64,000 nucleotides of DNA, from contig QJNS01000016.1 of NCBI GenBank assembly GCA_004154925.1, forward strand, positions 186,001-250,000. The letters are read 5' to 3'. The notes beneath the pieces are model-generated. The model worked only from the letters and a program-made list of their open reading frames with translations, had not been told where the DNA came from and ran no database searches. Of the stretch, positions 11,002-23,126 are shown piece after piece. The DNA is from Monosporascus cannonballus. Its lineage: Eukaryota; Ascomycota; Sordariomycetes; Xylariales. How positions within the stretch are numbered: the stretch's first letter is position 1; every line of letters starts with the position of its first letter. The translations under genes and the position numbers were made by a program.

Positions 11002-11940
11002 CTAGCAGGTAAAAACGGCGGGGCCGGGGGCCGTGTATGAGGTGGGGATCGGGTAGTAGATGTTGATCAATAAACCGGGGTCGGTCGGCTTGTCTATGGC
11101 AAAGATAATCAGTATCACTCCAATAGGGTCCCAGTGGAGAGGGCTTACAAGCTCCCGGGAACGAGACAAGGTTGGTGGGCATCCTGTTCCCGCCGCCGGT
11201 GACGGTCAGTTGTGCGCAAGAAATGTACAACTGAGCTCCCCCAGGGGAGCTGGCGCTGTGCAAAGCGATGTGCTCGACCCGGAGAAAGTAGTCTCCAGCA
11301 GGGATGCAGGAAGGGATCCTCGTGGTAACCTACAACGCAATGAGCCTCTTGCGCGACAGAATAAAGACATCATTCAAGGAGGCTTTTTGTTACTCACCTG
11401 CCTTGCACCTTCGCTCGGCCACGTCAGACCGGAGGGCGAGATATTGGGGCCCTGGGAGAAGATCTTGAACCACACGGCGCCGGAGCCGTCCCACGAAGCC
11501 GCCGTCTGGCCTGCCGGAACCTTCGCCATGTAGAACTGCAGGGTTCCGGGATGAGAGACGGATGCCTGGGCGGTGAAGCCGACGGTCGAACCGGCCGCGA
11601 CCGTCATCGTCTTAGCGCCCTGATTTCCGGGGGCGAGTTGGTAGCATCGGATGGCCTCCGAGTTCACGTCCGTCACTGGCCGCAAAATCACGTTAGCCAT
11701 ATTCCGGTGGCAATATAGCAATTTCGGAGGGAGATACCGACCTGGTCCATTGTGTTGGTAGTTAGCCGTCCTGCGGACGTACTCCCAAGGTCCAGTCGTT
11801 TGACCGTTGGCGATTAGAGCTGGGAAAGTGTCTTAAGAGCACGGCGTTAGTATATTTGTATTGGATCAGGGTCAGCGATTGGACTAACAGTGAGCCTGAA
11901 CGGCCGCAGCCAGTGCAAGCAGAGCCGCGAAAACCTTCAT
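11002..11940 (-). CDS. AA9 lytic polysaccharide monooxygenase
   Basis: Secreted copper enzyme that cleaves cellulose or related beta-glucans oxidatively. Exons: 11940-11889, 11831-11742, 11675-11398, 11329-11149, 11093-11002. Introns 11832-11888, 11676-11741, 11330-11397 and 11094-11148 all have GT and AG ends and join into 230 codons. Signal peptide MKVFAALLALAAAVQA leaves His as the new N-terminus (HYTFPALI), the first ligand of the copper histidine brace. The second ligand is the His of SVSHPGTLQFYMAKVP. The axial Gln/Tyr pair lies in GGAQLYISCAQL. The C-terminus NIYYPIPTSYTAPGPAVFTC is typical of the family. No carbohydrate-binding module or linker follows. Length and all active-site residues look intact, so it is probably functional. 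Confidence 0.93.
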
Positions 11941-14142
11941 TTTGAGCGAGCAGGGGCTTGATATAGGGACTAAGATGGTTACGATGTACTCAAATCTCGA
12001 AGTTGAAGCCGTGTCAATCCTGCCCTCAAAGGAACGACAGAGCTCCCAACCCGTGTACGGCCACCCCTAGTTATATTTCATAGTCCTCCACGAATACCGT
12101 GGCTATGAACATGTAGCTCCGAAAATAAGATATCACTCGTCGCGATTGGGACGTCTTGGGCGCGGCGGACGATATACCGCCGAGTGCAAATAACCGACGG
12201 CTAAATGCCTCCGGACCAGTTAGACAAGGTGATACATATCAACTTCGCTGGATTTGGCAATCAATAAGGCATAAGAACGGATCTTAATGTATCATAGACG
12301 CCTGCGGGCTTGGATGCGGCGGATTCCTTGGTTTGGGAGTCGTGGCCAAGAGCATCGTGATCGTTAAGACTAACGTCGGCCCGTCAACCTGGGTAAAGCG
12401 GCAACCGGCAGCCATTGAAACCGGGAGTCCAAATAAGGTAGAAGCATCTGGAAGAGAAGGCTATAGATTGGGAGTACTTAGGCGGAGTTGGGAAGGCGAT
12501 AGGAGGTAAGGGTTCTGGCCCAGCCCGTAGATTCGAAAGTCAGGGGCTACGACGAACCACGATCAACGTAGTCACGCTGGCGCCCCGGGAGACAAGAGAC
12601 CTCTTATTCTATAAATAGGTTAGGTGATCTAACGTGGCTTCGGTATCTTGACCCCTTGTCGTTAATTTGCCGAAGCCGGGGCTGCAGGTCAATGCGAAGG
12701 CGGGAGGTCAGGATGAATATGTACTAGCGATATTCACAGACAACGAGTCAGACGGATTCAGTTCACTACGAAATGCTCTCTTCATGGCTTCGTTCCCCAT
12801 GACATTCGTTAACAATAAGTCTATTTGATAACGTATACTCGGGACGATTTCACTTGAATATTCTCTATTTGGGCGCCCTCCTCCCACCCTACCTTCTTGG
12901 CTACCCCCTAGTATTATGCCATTGGAAAGCGTATAACGATTGAAGCTGCTCTACGTGCTGTTGTATAACCATGTGTCTGACGGATATAAGACTTTGCAGT
13001 CCTTTTCAGGAAAAGCTGCAGTTGCCAAGTAGAAACGCATACTTATCGATGTTCAATATATAGTCCTCGTGCTGGTACTTTTGTCGTCGTACCGAGACTC
13101 TCATGTAATTACACATAATCTGGGTCTGACTCTTACTCCACGTGACCTAGAGTCAATGAATGCGGCCGAAAAAAATACTATACCGTGTTGGTGTAATAGA
13201 GTCCGGCCCATGATGTTGGGTCGATTTGAGCGATCTCAGCTATACGGGGCCTTACTATTGATAAGTTTGAACTCCAAGCTCGGCCGTAAGAACCATGCCT
13301 AGCATTGCATCGAGAGCGTAGTTCCAGGTGGTCTCCTTTTCATCAGTATCAAAAAACAAAGTTAACCGAACCCTGTTCGTATACTCGAAACGTAACTCCT
13401 CAATTCTTATGCCGATTGTTGCACCGGACGGTGCCCTAATGATCTCCTTTGATGAAGTATCGTATGGGATTCATGCTCCGTCATGTTCATCTCTAATAGT
13501 ACTTCATTTCAAACATATACGAGCACTACCAGCTCCCAGTGCTTTCATTGGCCTTACCCTTGTATTTAAACATAGCTCCTATTCGCTAGTTGATTGGATA
13601 ATTTTGTATTCCGTGCCAAGGTGGACTTTTTTAGAAATGGGCTATCCATGGGTTATATAGGGGTTGTAATTAGGTGTATATATAGTGCCCTTTTCCTCCC
13701 ATATATTGGGAGGGACAGGCGTAACTGGTTAATTTTATATACCGGCTACCTTTCTGTGAGACTGTTTCTTCCCGCGTTTCCCGCCGTTGCACTCTTTTCC
13801 CTGGCATTTTGCTGGAAACATCGTACGGCCTAATCGCCTCGTCATTTTGGTAAAGCTCGACGCTGCTGAACTAGGACAATGAAAGGTAGAATTTGATGAG
13901 GCTAGCAACTCGATGTGGGTCTTTACTTCCGCAGTGTGCCTACTATCCAGACCAACTTCCGTCGCTGAATTGCGCTGATGTCCTGACAAGTCATGGCTGT
14001 AATTCAGCTCTGATCTCTCCAGATGTACCTTCCATTAATGCGTTTCCTGAGTGACCAATGAGACCGCTGAACGGCGCGAATAGCCTAAGTTTGTCCTCGT
14101 CGAGGTTTCATTTTCCTATCCAGCTTCCCTGCACAACAGGCT
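11941..14142. other. Intergenic, about 2.2 kb
   Basis: Promoter side of the LPMO gene and 3' flank of the CE16 gene. Several short open frames between 13069 and 13833 have no recognisable protein character. No repeat or RNA gene was seen. Confidence 0.5.
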
Positions 14143-15147
14143 TCAAAAGAACGAGCCAGTTAAAGTCTTCACGAACCCTTGAGCTACGAGCTTATGAATG
14201 GCGAGGCCAGGGTGATAGTTGTCATGCCATAAGCAGCTCACACCATCCGAATTGACACAAGTAGCATCCCGCGCTCCGTAAGCCTTGGGGTTGTTCATTG
14301 CAACCTCGAAGTACGGGGCCGTGTCAAAGACCTGAGCAGTAACGCCGCGATTAGCGCTCTTGAATGCGGCAAGCCGTCGAGAGATATCTGAATTATATGT
14401 GACGATATCTGATCGGAGTTGTTTTAGATGTTGTTGGGACTGTCCAATCATAACGGGAGCTCGATCAAACGCTATAGCAAATCAGCACTCATCTCCTTAT
14501 GGAGAGGGGTTCCATGCTTTCATACGAGGGATAGTAAGCAACACCAAGTTCCTAATGCCGTCGTCGTAAAGAGTCTGGAGGAGCTCGAAATACCGGTCCA
14601 GGATTATACCGATCGGCGCGGGCTTTCGATCCCAGAAGTTTTCGCCGACATCGTTGATACCGATCCAAACCGCAGCCAATGTGTTCTTCGGAGTCCAGGG
14701 CGCATAGGACGGCTTCCTTGCGAGGTTGGAGTGAAAGGTGCCGACTTGGTCATCGAAGCAGTCGCTCGCATACGTGTCCACCAGCTCTTTGTCCGTCGTG
14801 GCACCGGTCACAGCAAAATCGTATGTTAGTATGAGCGAGTTATTTAATTTGCTGGTGACCTGTCCGACCCAGTTGAGACCGCCGCTCGTCGTTTGTCCTG
14901 GCATACTGGGGTTGCCGATCGGGTTGCGCGCCGAGGGCTTGTCGCCAGGGAACCAGGAGCCCGTCGTGGAATAGGAGTCGCCACTACCAAGGAGACCTCA
15001 TGATAAGCGATTGTTCTATTCTTGGCGGAAACTTTGTAAGGCAGCTTACAAGACCATAAAGTATTTTGTTCCAGCCTGAGCGGTACTAGGAGAGATAAAG
15101 GAGAAAGCCACCGCCAGAGGCAGTAAAGCTCGCCGAAGGGACTGCAT
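14143..15147 (-). CDS. CE16 family acetylesterase (GDSL type)
   Basis: Secreted exo-acting carbohydrate acetylesterase type, removing acetyl groups from hemicellulose oligomers. Exons: 15147-15050, 14983-14526, 14471-14143. Introns 14984-15049 (GTAAGC...GTAG) and 14472-14525 (GTATGA...ATAG) join into 294 codons. Signal peptide MQSLRRALLPLAVAFSFI...AQA. Block I is FGDSYSTTGSW, with the catalytic Ser split from FMV by intron 1. Block III is WIGINDVG (Asn for the oxyanion hole). Block V is HDNYHPG with the catalytic Asp and His. LTIPPFDRAPVM across intron 2 is typical of CE16. All catalytic blocks are present. It lies 2.2 kb from the LPMO in the same orientation, and both act on plant cell walls. 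Confidence 0.9.
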
Positions 15148-16930
15148 TATGTCGTTGTCCAAGGAACTGCCGTGGGATCTCGTATAGCGCGACGATGAAG
15201 TCTAAGTCTATTAACTGGAGACTGGCAGTGGGTGTCGTAGAAACTTATACCATTCAAACATCTGCAGCCCGATCCACAATATGGCTGTTAAACTATGCTT
15301 CGGGTATAGTGGTGTTTCCTAATTGGTATTATTTCACGAGTCTGATTGGCGGAAATGTTCAGCTCCTCATGCCCTCCGCATCGATAGGAAACAGCCCGAG
15401 TGATGCAGGAGACTAGAAGGCTCGATAGGGGGCCCGGAAAGAGATTTTGCATGGTCGGAACCAGTTAATTACGATCGATGTGACTTCATCATCTACGTTT
15501 CTGTTGAACCTAGCAACGCCAAGGCTTAGCTAGCTAACAGTCTAGTAGAAATTGCTTCGGTCAGTCCGGTACCTCCACCTCTTAGCTACCACTGTTTTCC
15601 TGTGTATTTAAAGAGACTTAGCTACCCTTACCTTTTATCTAGGGCCCTCTAGAGGTCAAGCAACCTGTTAATGCACCTTCTTCAGTTATATGCTTCAGTG
15701 TGTGATGCCAGGGTCTCATAGTTTCCAATGATGGTATGTCGGGGATGGGTGTTGCCCACACAAGACAGAGATATCCACGGAAGATCCAGGCTGCGAAGTT
15801 GAAGTTGAGTTGTCCCTGCGGTAGCTCTAGGAGAAAGTACTAAACAGGGGCCTGGGAATTACCTGCTACTTCGGGCTAAGCATGGTGCTCCTATACCCAC
15901 TTATTACCCGTAACTTTCTCCAGCGAGAGCAAGTATTTAGGTTTTAGGGCAGTTAGGGGAACAGGCGTATAGGGCTTTGTCTGTCTCTACAATAGGAATA
16001 ACAAGCATAGAGCCAATGGATTTGGTTGACGAGATTATGAGTATGCTTCTGAACCGTAGTTCTTAATATTAAAGTCATCAGGGATACATCCCTTTCTCTT
16101 CCACAAAAAGGCGGAGCATATCCATCTTGATGATCTGAGATACTGTTACCTCCTCTATACGCTCAGCTTCTTTAACATTGATTACAATGAGCGGATATTA
16201 TTCCAAGTATGTCTTATCCTTCATAATACGAGCCCTAAGTAAGGCTCTTCTGGTCCGATCTTGACGAACAGCTTCAGACTACTCCGTAATCACAAAGTAG
16301 AATTCTCGGATCTATGAGTGTTGAAAATGTTGTGATTCCATGCTACCTTGCAGCCAAGTTCAATGCGGTGGCGGCGGCAACACAGAGCTTCAATTCGTGG
16401 TATAGCCGCTATCGCATTCCTTTCAGTGCGCGGAAGTTCTGCAGATTGGACAAGTGTCGTGGAAAGGGCCCCGCCCCTTTCTGTTGGGCAGCAATATCGG
16501 AGCCCAAGAGCCCTATATCAGTGGATCACCCACAGCAAGTGGGATTAACGCTTCCTAGCTTCCTATAAGTCAATATACCCTCAAGAACTGTGCATCTGCT
16601 CCTTAGCAAGTGTGACAACAAGGGCCTCGGGTTCTTAGCGGCGCGTTGACGGCCTCGAGGATCGATTCGTGTCGGTTCCGTTGTCCTCTCTTGCTATCAA
16701 GCAATCCCAGCAGCGGCATCATGCCTCACCTCCCGACCCTAGTGGTGGATCTCACATTCTCCGTGGCACTATTGGCGACCACAGCGACGATACATCTATC
16801 TATCCTCCTTTAACAGCGTCATTGGCTTTTCACGATAAAGGGGAGGGCTTGCATCAAGAGCGGGGTGAGATGGACAATTTGTTCTGCTTAGACTTATACG
16901 GCCTGTAGCTGTTCACATATGCTGGTAGAT
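15148..16930. other. Intergenic, about 1.8 kb
   Basis: Promoter side of the CE16 gene. No convincing coding frame, RNA gene or repeat was seen. Confidence 0.45.
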
Positions 16931-17330
16931 ACGACTCACCGACCTACATAGGGTATATGTGTTCCTTGGGGCTGGACTTCGTCTACGACCTTCTGCTCTC
17001 CGACGCGCAGGAGAGAAAAGATATGATCTTGGAAAATTCTGGTTAGTCGCGCGATTTCCTTTGCGAAGCCTTGGAGCGGACATCCCGCCCCCGGATGCAG
17101 TACGCGAAGGCATCAGGTTGGGTCTACGGCTCATCATCAACCTGTAACTTGGGCTGGTGGGGGTATGGATCCGCCACGGTTGGACGTTCCAGGCTCTGCT
17201 TCGGAACGTCCCCTCTTCAAGTACGAGGGTACGTCTTCTGGGAATCGCAGCGCATACAGCTGCCAGAGTTCGGAGAACCGTGTCCGGACGAAGCGAGTGC
17301 TATTTCCGACAGGTGCGATAGGTGCGACAT
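16931..17330 (+). pseudogene. Frameshifted gene remnant, unknown fungal family
   Basis: Plus-strand pieces with protein-like composition follow each other in shifting frames. They are YIGYMCSLGLDFVYDLLLSD, then AQERKDMILENSG (ends TAG near 17045), then RDFLCEALERT, then DIPPPDAVREGIRLGLRLI, then GYVFWESQRIQLPEFGEPCP. I could not find splice sites that join them in one frame. The function is not recognised. A cluster of short exons is the main alternative. Confidence 0.35.
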
Positions 17331-18753
17331 GAAGAGCGCGGAGACAAGATTGAATGGTCTTGCGCTACCTCGCTCTTAACTGAAGCGTATCGTGGAAGGG
17401 TTCTAGTATATGACTATCTACCCGATTTAGATTCGCCTGGGACCGTATTCTATAAGTTTCGTTCGCTACTGAGCTCTCTGCCGATAAGAAAAGCTGTGGA
17501 GTAGTTCCGCCATGGGCATGACCTTGAATCCCGATACTGCTGGTAGTTGATTTGAAATCGGGCAGCTGGGCTAATTGTTGCAGTACGTAAAGATTCTGTG
17601 GCCCAAGAAATGGAGTGGAATATGGCAGGTTGTTGAGAGGAAAGGGACCCTAGAGCGTGTTGGGATAGAAAGTGGACGTGCCACTTCGGCAGACTGTGGA
17701 GGGTAAAAGTTTGCTATGTTTTATGACTTGCTCTAGGTATGATAATTGCGTTAAGTTCCATGGCCGAAAGTACTATCATTCATTCACCCTATTTATAATG
17801 CTTCTAGAGCGGAATCCTTATATGCCATTGTCAAAGGTGTATACGCTCTCGAGTTTGCGAAGTGGAAATGTTGGTGGCATTCATGCTTACGAAGCCATAA
17901 GCTTTGATTTCCCATTCAGGTACTGTGTCTACACCAACAAGTAACTGACAGTTCTCCTACTTTCGGCTGATTTCAATGTCCGAAAGTGATCGAAGTGATT
18001 GAGAGACAGGATGGGGCTATACGGCATCAAACGAAGATATGCCTTTGCCAGCTGTAGCCAAGAAAGTCAATGGACGCCGAGAATCTCATCAATGACAACT
18101 ATGTGGGGATGTCCATGCAGGAAGAAGCCAGGCATATGTAACAGACCGCAATGTTGGGTGAAAATGTTGACCTAAGTGCTAGAATAGGGGTAACTAGACG
18201 ACCTACATTTCTGTGTATATTTAGTAGTCTCCCAAGGCTCCAAGTCGATCGCCTAGTATGCAGTTTCATCGATTTCAATTGAGGACTGAATTTCGGTTGC
18301 ACTCATCCAGGAGTCAGAGACCTTGCTGCCACAGGCATAAGTTCGCAGAGGATGGCGGGCTTTAGTTGGCGTCATGCTATGAGCTAAGAGCGAACTAGTT
18401 ATTCGAGCGATAATGGTAGCTATATCGCTGTCATCAACACCCATGTCCACGATCTATGACACAGCTACCCTGCAGCTCAAAGCTAAATTTGTTGGCTTTG
18501 AGTCGCTGTATTACGCCCCTGCCTCGTGCTGCAACACGATAACGACGACAGTCAATGTGAAACCACAAGATCGAGTTCCGTCTCCCGGAGCGGCAAGGTA
18601 AGCCCTTCGACGCAGGTATTTTGATAACCGCAAGCATTGTAAGCGCGTCACGGCGTTTAGCAAAGGCAAGGGCGTTCCCACGTTGGTTAATTCGTGCTAA
18701 CCATGCTCCTCCTGGGGGTTGACTGCTGTAGACTGAACTGGTTTAGCTCAGCC
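17331..18753. other. Intergenic, about 1.4 kb
   Basis: No supported gene. Short open frames on both strands lack recognisable protein features. Confidence 0.45.
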
Positions 18754-19900
18754 TCAGGTCAGAAAGCCCAACCTATCCACGTGTTCTCTGACTTGCTGCA
18801 GTTCTTCCAGTCGGGATTTTGCGGACTCTTCCAGTATCTCGCACTGGAGTCTAAGCATTCTACTCTGCTTATCATCGTGTCCATTCCCGAGCGCCTCCGC
18901 TACGTTCCTGCTAAGTTGCTCAGCGCGCCTCTTGAGCACGGAGGCGATATGGGTTAGCAAGACGGCTTGCATCGTAGACGACGACGAAGCTGGCGCGACG
19001 AAGTTACCAACGCGAAGTTCCGGAACGTACACCTTCAGTTCCCTGTCATTCGGATATGCCATGGTGATTTGTGTGCACACGTGGACGTGGCTGAGGAGGT
19101 TCCCAAAGACATCTAAAAGCCTGGAGTGACATAAAATGAGGAGATTTAGGAGAAATATATCCAATTTTTGTGTTATTCCTCGTGACTGATAGGTCTCTTG
19201 ATGGGAACAGTGCACATCATTAGAGAGATGAATGCAATCACTATCGAGGCAAATCACAGGCGGGGTTTCCTTCGGCTGGATCTCCATGATGTGCGGGTAT
19301 ATGTCAATCAGAATCAGCCCCGCGCTGAACAGTTGCTCAAGACATCGCTCCTGGTCGTATTTCTCAGTGTAACGCGACATAAACTCCGTAAAAGGTCGAT
19401 CGCCAGACATGTGGACGGCGGGAGAGGCGGGAATTTCTCTGTACACGTTGTCGAGGTCGGCCGCGAGTGCAGTCAGTTGACGAACATAAGCCGACCTCGA
19501 GTCCTCCGATGCCGAGGAGCCGGATAACGCGGCTTCTCGGGCCGCTTCCGGCTGGCCATCCTGAGCTATCTCAGGCGTGGTGGGTAATGCGCAGCCGAAA
19601 TCAAGCTGCTGCCAGTCGAACTGCATGCCCGGGCCATCGTCAACAGACGGCTGAAACGAGAAGGCATTCTCGCAGACGGGCACGACAGCTGAGACGGCCC
19701 TACGTGTAGCCGGCCCTGCAGGGCTAAACACACATCTCGCGCCCGCCTTAATACACCTTGTGCAGGTCGCAATCCCGGGCTCCTTAGGGCATCTGAGCTT
19801 CTGTGAATGGCATCTGCGTTGACTTTAGTAGGGCGCACGAGTATGCTCTTGGCATGCGATCAATTTACCTGTCGCAGCTTGTCCGGAGCGGACGAGGCAT
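18754..19900 (-). CDS. Zn2Cys6 transcription factor, AflR-like architecture
   Basis: Nuclear DNA-binding regulator. Exons 19900-19869 and 19813-18754, intron 19814-19868 (GTAAAT...GCAG), 363 codons. The start ATG gives MPRPLRTSCDRC. The intron splits the Arg codon inside the first Cys-x2-Cys pair. The complete cluster reads C-x2-C-x6-C-x8-C-x2-C-x6-C (residues 9-38, SQKLRCPKEPGIATCTRC in the middle). A Ser/Pro/Gln-rich stretch follows, then a helical C-terminal half (LLILCHSRLLDVFGNLLSHV, later a Glu/Arg-rich helix ending DRLGFLT) resembling the AflR-type C-terminal region. A second, in-frame intron around 19130-19200 cannot be excluded. Such regulators often control nearby secondary-metabolite genes; see the exporter and oxygenase at 23-27 kb. 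Confidence 0.85.
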
Positions 19901-21151
19901 GTTTGCCGACGAGCGTGGGCTTGTTGTCCCCGAGTATGTAAGTGATGACGATGACAATTGGATGTAAGCGCACACTGCTTACGAAGAAGGCGGCCCGATG
20001 TGCGACGGAATTCCAAATCGGGCCTCCGTGACCCCCACAGACTCCACCAATCACCAAGGCACAAGCGAGGCCCTCGAGACCATCAAACCTGCAAATGGAT
20101 GAGAGCCTTCGACATGAGCGGAGAACTGACTTGACAGGCTTCTTGGCTCTGGGGTAGAGAGGCGGTTCTTCGGGGAAAAGAGTGTCTCTTAAGCGAGTTC
20201 ACGTACTTTGCTCTCAGTCATAGAGATGCGACTTTCCAATGCGACACAATAAGTCGGTCCTCGGACTTGGTTAAACAGTGTTTCGCCTTAACAAGTTTGA
20301 GCTATCTCTAGTCATAATGTGACTACCAGCATGCAGAAAGAACGCGTCGGATATGTCCTCGGGTGCCAATTGTACACAGCAACAACAGGTCTGATCTGTG
20401 CTTCCAAAAAATGGTCCTAATTGGGAAATCGTATTACACGATTTTGATGTTTTGTGGGGTGTTTTTCCCGTCCAAGTTGACGTCGAAATCGCTCCATGTT
20501 ATTGCTGTGCATAATTGGCACCCGGGGACGGTAGCACGACCGAATGCATGATCAAACCAACGTAACACTTTTCTCCTGGCCCCCTACCTTCGTCAACGCC
20601 AACTGGCTGGTTCTCGCTTCGCCGAATCCTTGGTTTGATGCATCTTGAACGGCTGATGAGCGCCACCGCGCAGCTGGTAATCCAACATAGCCGCCAGACG
20701 TTAATTGACCATTGAGAAGGCTCATCGCCGCGCGCTGGAGCGATTGGGGGGGGGGGGGGGGGTNNNNNNNNNNCCCCCCCCGGCAGGGGCCGCCACCCAT
20801 CCCCGGGTCGCGTTCGCGACAGCCGAAGGAGTGACAGAATAGATCCTTGAGATCCCTGAAATCTCCGTGGGTACTACGTAGCCTGCAGGTGTTTCACTCT
20901 TATCCGCCCTGCCTCTCAAATCCATTGCCCTGTCCCAGCTTCGTAAGCCGCCACATCTGAAATACTGAGCTGTGGTACCTCTGACACCTCGTTCACTTTA
21001 CTGAATCACTCCCCATCGCCTTACTCACCCTTCATGGGTGAATAACCATGAGTATCGTGAGACATATCCGGATAAATGCGACTGCACTTCAGTCATTCCT
21101 GACCTAACGTAGCTGCCCACATGCGCGCCCGGGAGAACTGAGACAGGTACT
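19901..21151. other. Intergenic with an assembly gap
   Basis: Divergent promoter region between the Zn2Cys6 regulator (minus) and the finger protein gene (plus). No other gene was seen. Contains a run of undetermined bases (separate entry). Confidence 0.6.
20747..20780. other. Assembly gap flanked by G and C runs
   Basis: A poly-G run (about 20747-20762) leads into ten N (20764-20773), followed by a run of C. The true length and sequence here are unknown. It is probably a homopolymer or inverted G/C structure that defeated sequencing or scaffolding. Confidence 0.95.
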
Positions 21152-22248
21152 ATGGATCTCGATACTGTCGGTGATCTTGTCAACGAGTTATTATCGGCTT
21201 ATGCCGCGGGTCTCGAATACTACACCAAATGGCAGCGGAGGAAATGGCAAGAGAACCATTACAGTACACACGATAAGGGAAGGACGTCGGGTAGCGGCAG
21301 TTGTGGTCTAAGCACTTCATTAGGCATATCGGGTCCGAGGATCAGGCAAGTATACGCCGAAGGGGTTGCCGCCTTTGGCGAGCGCTTTTCGACGGGCGAT
21401 AGTACGGCGTCTCCGGGCTGCCAACGAAGGAACGAATGCTGATTGTTGCCACAGAGACATGTCGGGAGAAGCTGTATAGCAACCTCGAGCGTCTCCGGAA
21501 GCGTGTTGATGTCTTGTACGAGGCGATGACCGCCGAGCATGGTCCATTACCGCTTGCGGAGATGATCTGCACCTCCGAAGACGTGCGACGCCTGACGGTG
21601 GCCGCGCTGGCAGATCAGTTCAAACGAGTATCGGTCCGCCGCCTGGCGCCCCGGCCGCTGTCTATAATGCAACAGCGGCGATCGCAGCTCGCCGGCCCAA
21701 CGTTCAACGGATCCACTGAGAAGGCCGTGGACGACGACACCCGGACGATATGTCGCACCACCAGCTCGGGCAAGTCCCAGTTCCAGTCCGAGCCGCCGTC
21801 CCCACCGCCGACGCCGAAGATGATACCGGACGACCTACAGAGCACGTGCACGTCCTCGACTAACATCACGTCGGGCCACGGCCCCCGGCCCATGGCCAGC
21901 GTGTTCAGCACGTTCTGTCCCGAGGCGATGAAGTATCAGGTGGACCTGCGGAAGGCGATGCCCATGCAGCGGACGTGCAGGTGCGGGTACGACTGGCACG
22001 GCTGGCTCGCCGATGACAAGATCAATTTGACGGTCAAAGACGGCTTCCGCATCACGCCGCGGTTCCTCGGCAAGTCACACCGCGAGGGCGGCGGGTTCGG
22101 CTGCGTTCTCTGCACATCGAGCGGGAAGGCGGGTGCATATGCTGATGCGAACGCCCTCGGTGAGCATATAAACATCGCGCACACCAAGTGGCAGATGTTG
22201 CACGATCTGGACATGGCCGGTCGGCTCGGGAAAGCGATGATTCCGTGA
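21152..22248 (+). CDS. Uncharacterised fungal protein with C-terminal C2H2-like finger
   Basis: Exons 21152-21401 and 21455-22248. Intron 21402-21454 (GTACGG...CACAG, branch-like GCTGAT) restores one frame of 347 codons; without it the first exon stops at 21440. The N-terminal half (helical, LVNELLSAYAAGLEYYTKWQ, CGLSTSLGISGPRIRQVYAE, LYSNLERLRKRVDVLYEA) matches a recurring but unnamed N-terminal region of fungal regulators and hypothetical proteins. The middle is Ser/Pro-rich and probably disordered. The C-terminus has a CRCGYDWHGW motif and C-x2-C-x17-H-x4-H (CVLC ... HINIAH), a plausible zinc site. It is divergent from the Zn2Cys6 gene across 1.25 kb. Function unknown. Confidence 0.75.
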
Positions 22249-23126
22249 CGTAGCCTGCTTCACTGGTGTGGGACCCTCCTTTTGCATTTAGGTGTTGTTC
22301 TTTTTCGGCGCGGGGTTGAGGTTGGTCGGGTCTTGTGTAGATATGATACCCTGTAGGAGTCGGAGCTTGGATAGCTTTAAGGCCATACAATCCGTTTTAA
22401 TCCCTCGAGCACTCCGTATGACCATGCTATGATCGACAGTAACCCCACACGTGCCTCGTACGCTCATGTTTTTGCCGCATCCGCCCCTGGATCATATATA
22501 TGGTCCATGATTACACGGTCCATCGTGACTTTGGCACTGTTCCAGCCACTTTCAAGAGGCATCTCAAACTTACCAGAAATGTTTAGACAATGCTCAATGG
22601 AAACGGAATGCGTATGGAGATTGAAATTTTAAGCATGTTGTGCGTGTTTTACCGTAGGTTGATCCAAAATCTTTCCTACAACTTTCCCTTTACTGAGGAT
22701 TAGAGACGACGCAAGAAAGCAATCGAGTCACCAATGTCTCTTACTGGGATAATGCGTACATTTATCTATTCATACCTACGCCGCGCCATAACTGGAGCTC
22801 ATTGTTGTAATCAACTCCTGAGTTTAAGTGACTCCCATATCGGTCCAACATCTGGCAGCTGCTAAACAGCTGCCTTGGGATCCTGCGCTTCCTTGAGATG
22901 TCGTCATTAAGACATGTTATGCTGTACGAGAAACGCAACTCCAAACCGCTTGGGTATTTCACTGAGCACGCATCATGATATAAACGAGGTTCGCCAGCTG
23001 GTCATAATATTTCGCGGCGCGTAGAGGTGTGATAGTCACGCTTCGCGAGTTGGATAGAATAACACCTTGTCCATTCGATACACTTTTCACTACCCTTCAT
23101 CGTTTAGGTCAACGCCCTTGGACCCA
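22249..23126. other. Intergenic
   Basis: 3' flank of the finger-protein gene and promoter of the MFS gene. Nothing else recognised. Confidence 0.5.

Noticed and set aside
13069..13833. Three overlapping plus-strand frames between LPMO and CE16
   Set aside because: Composition is hydrophobic and random, no family resemblance, and no joining introns found.
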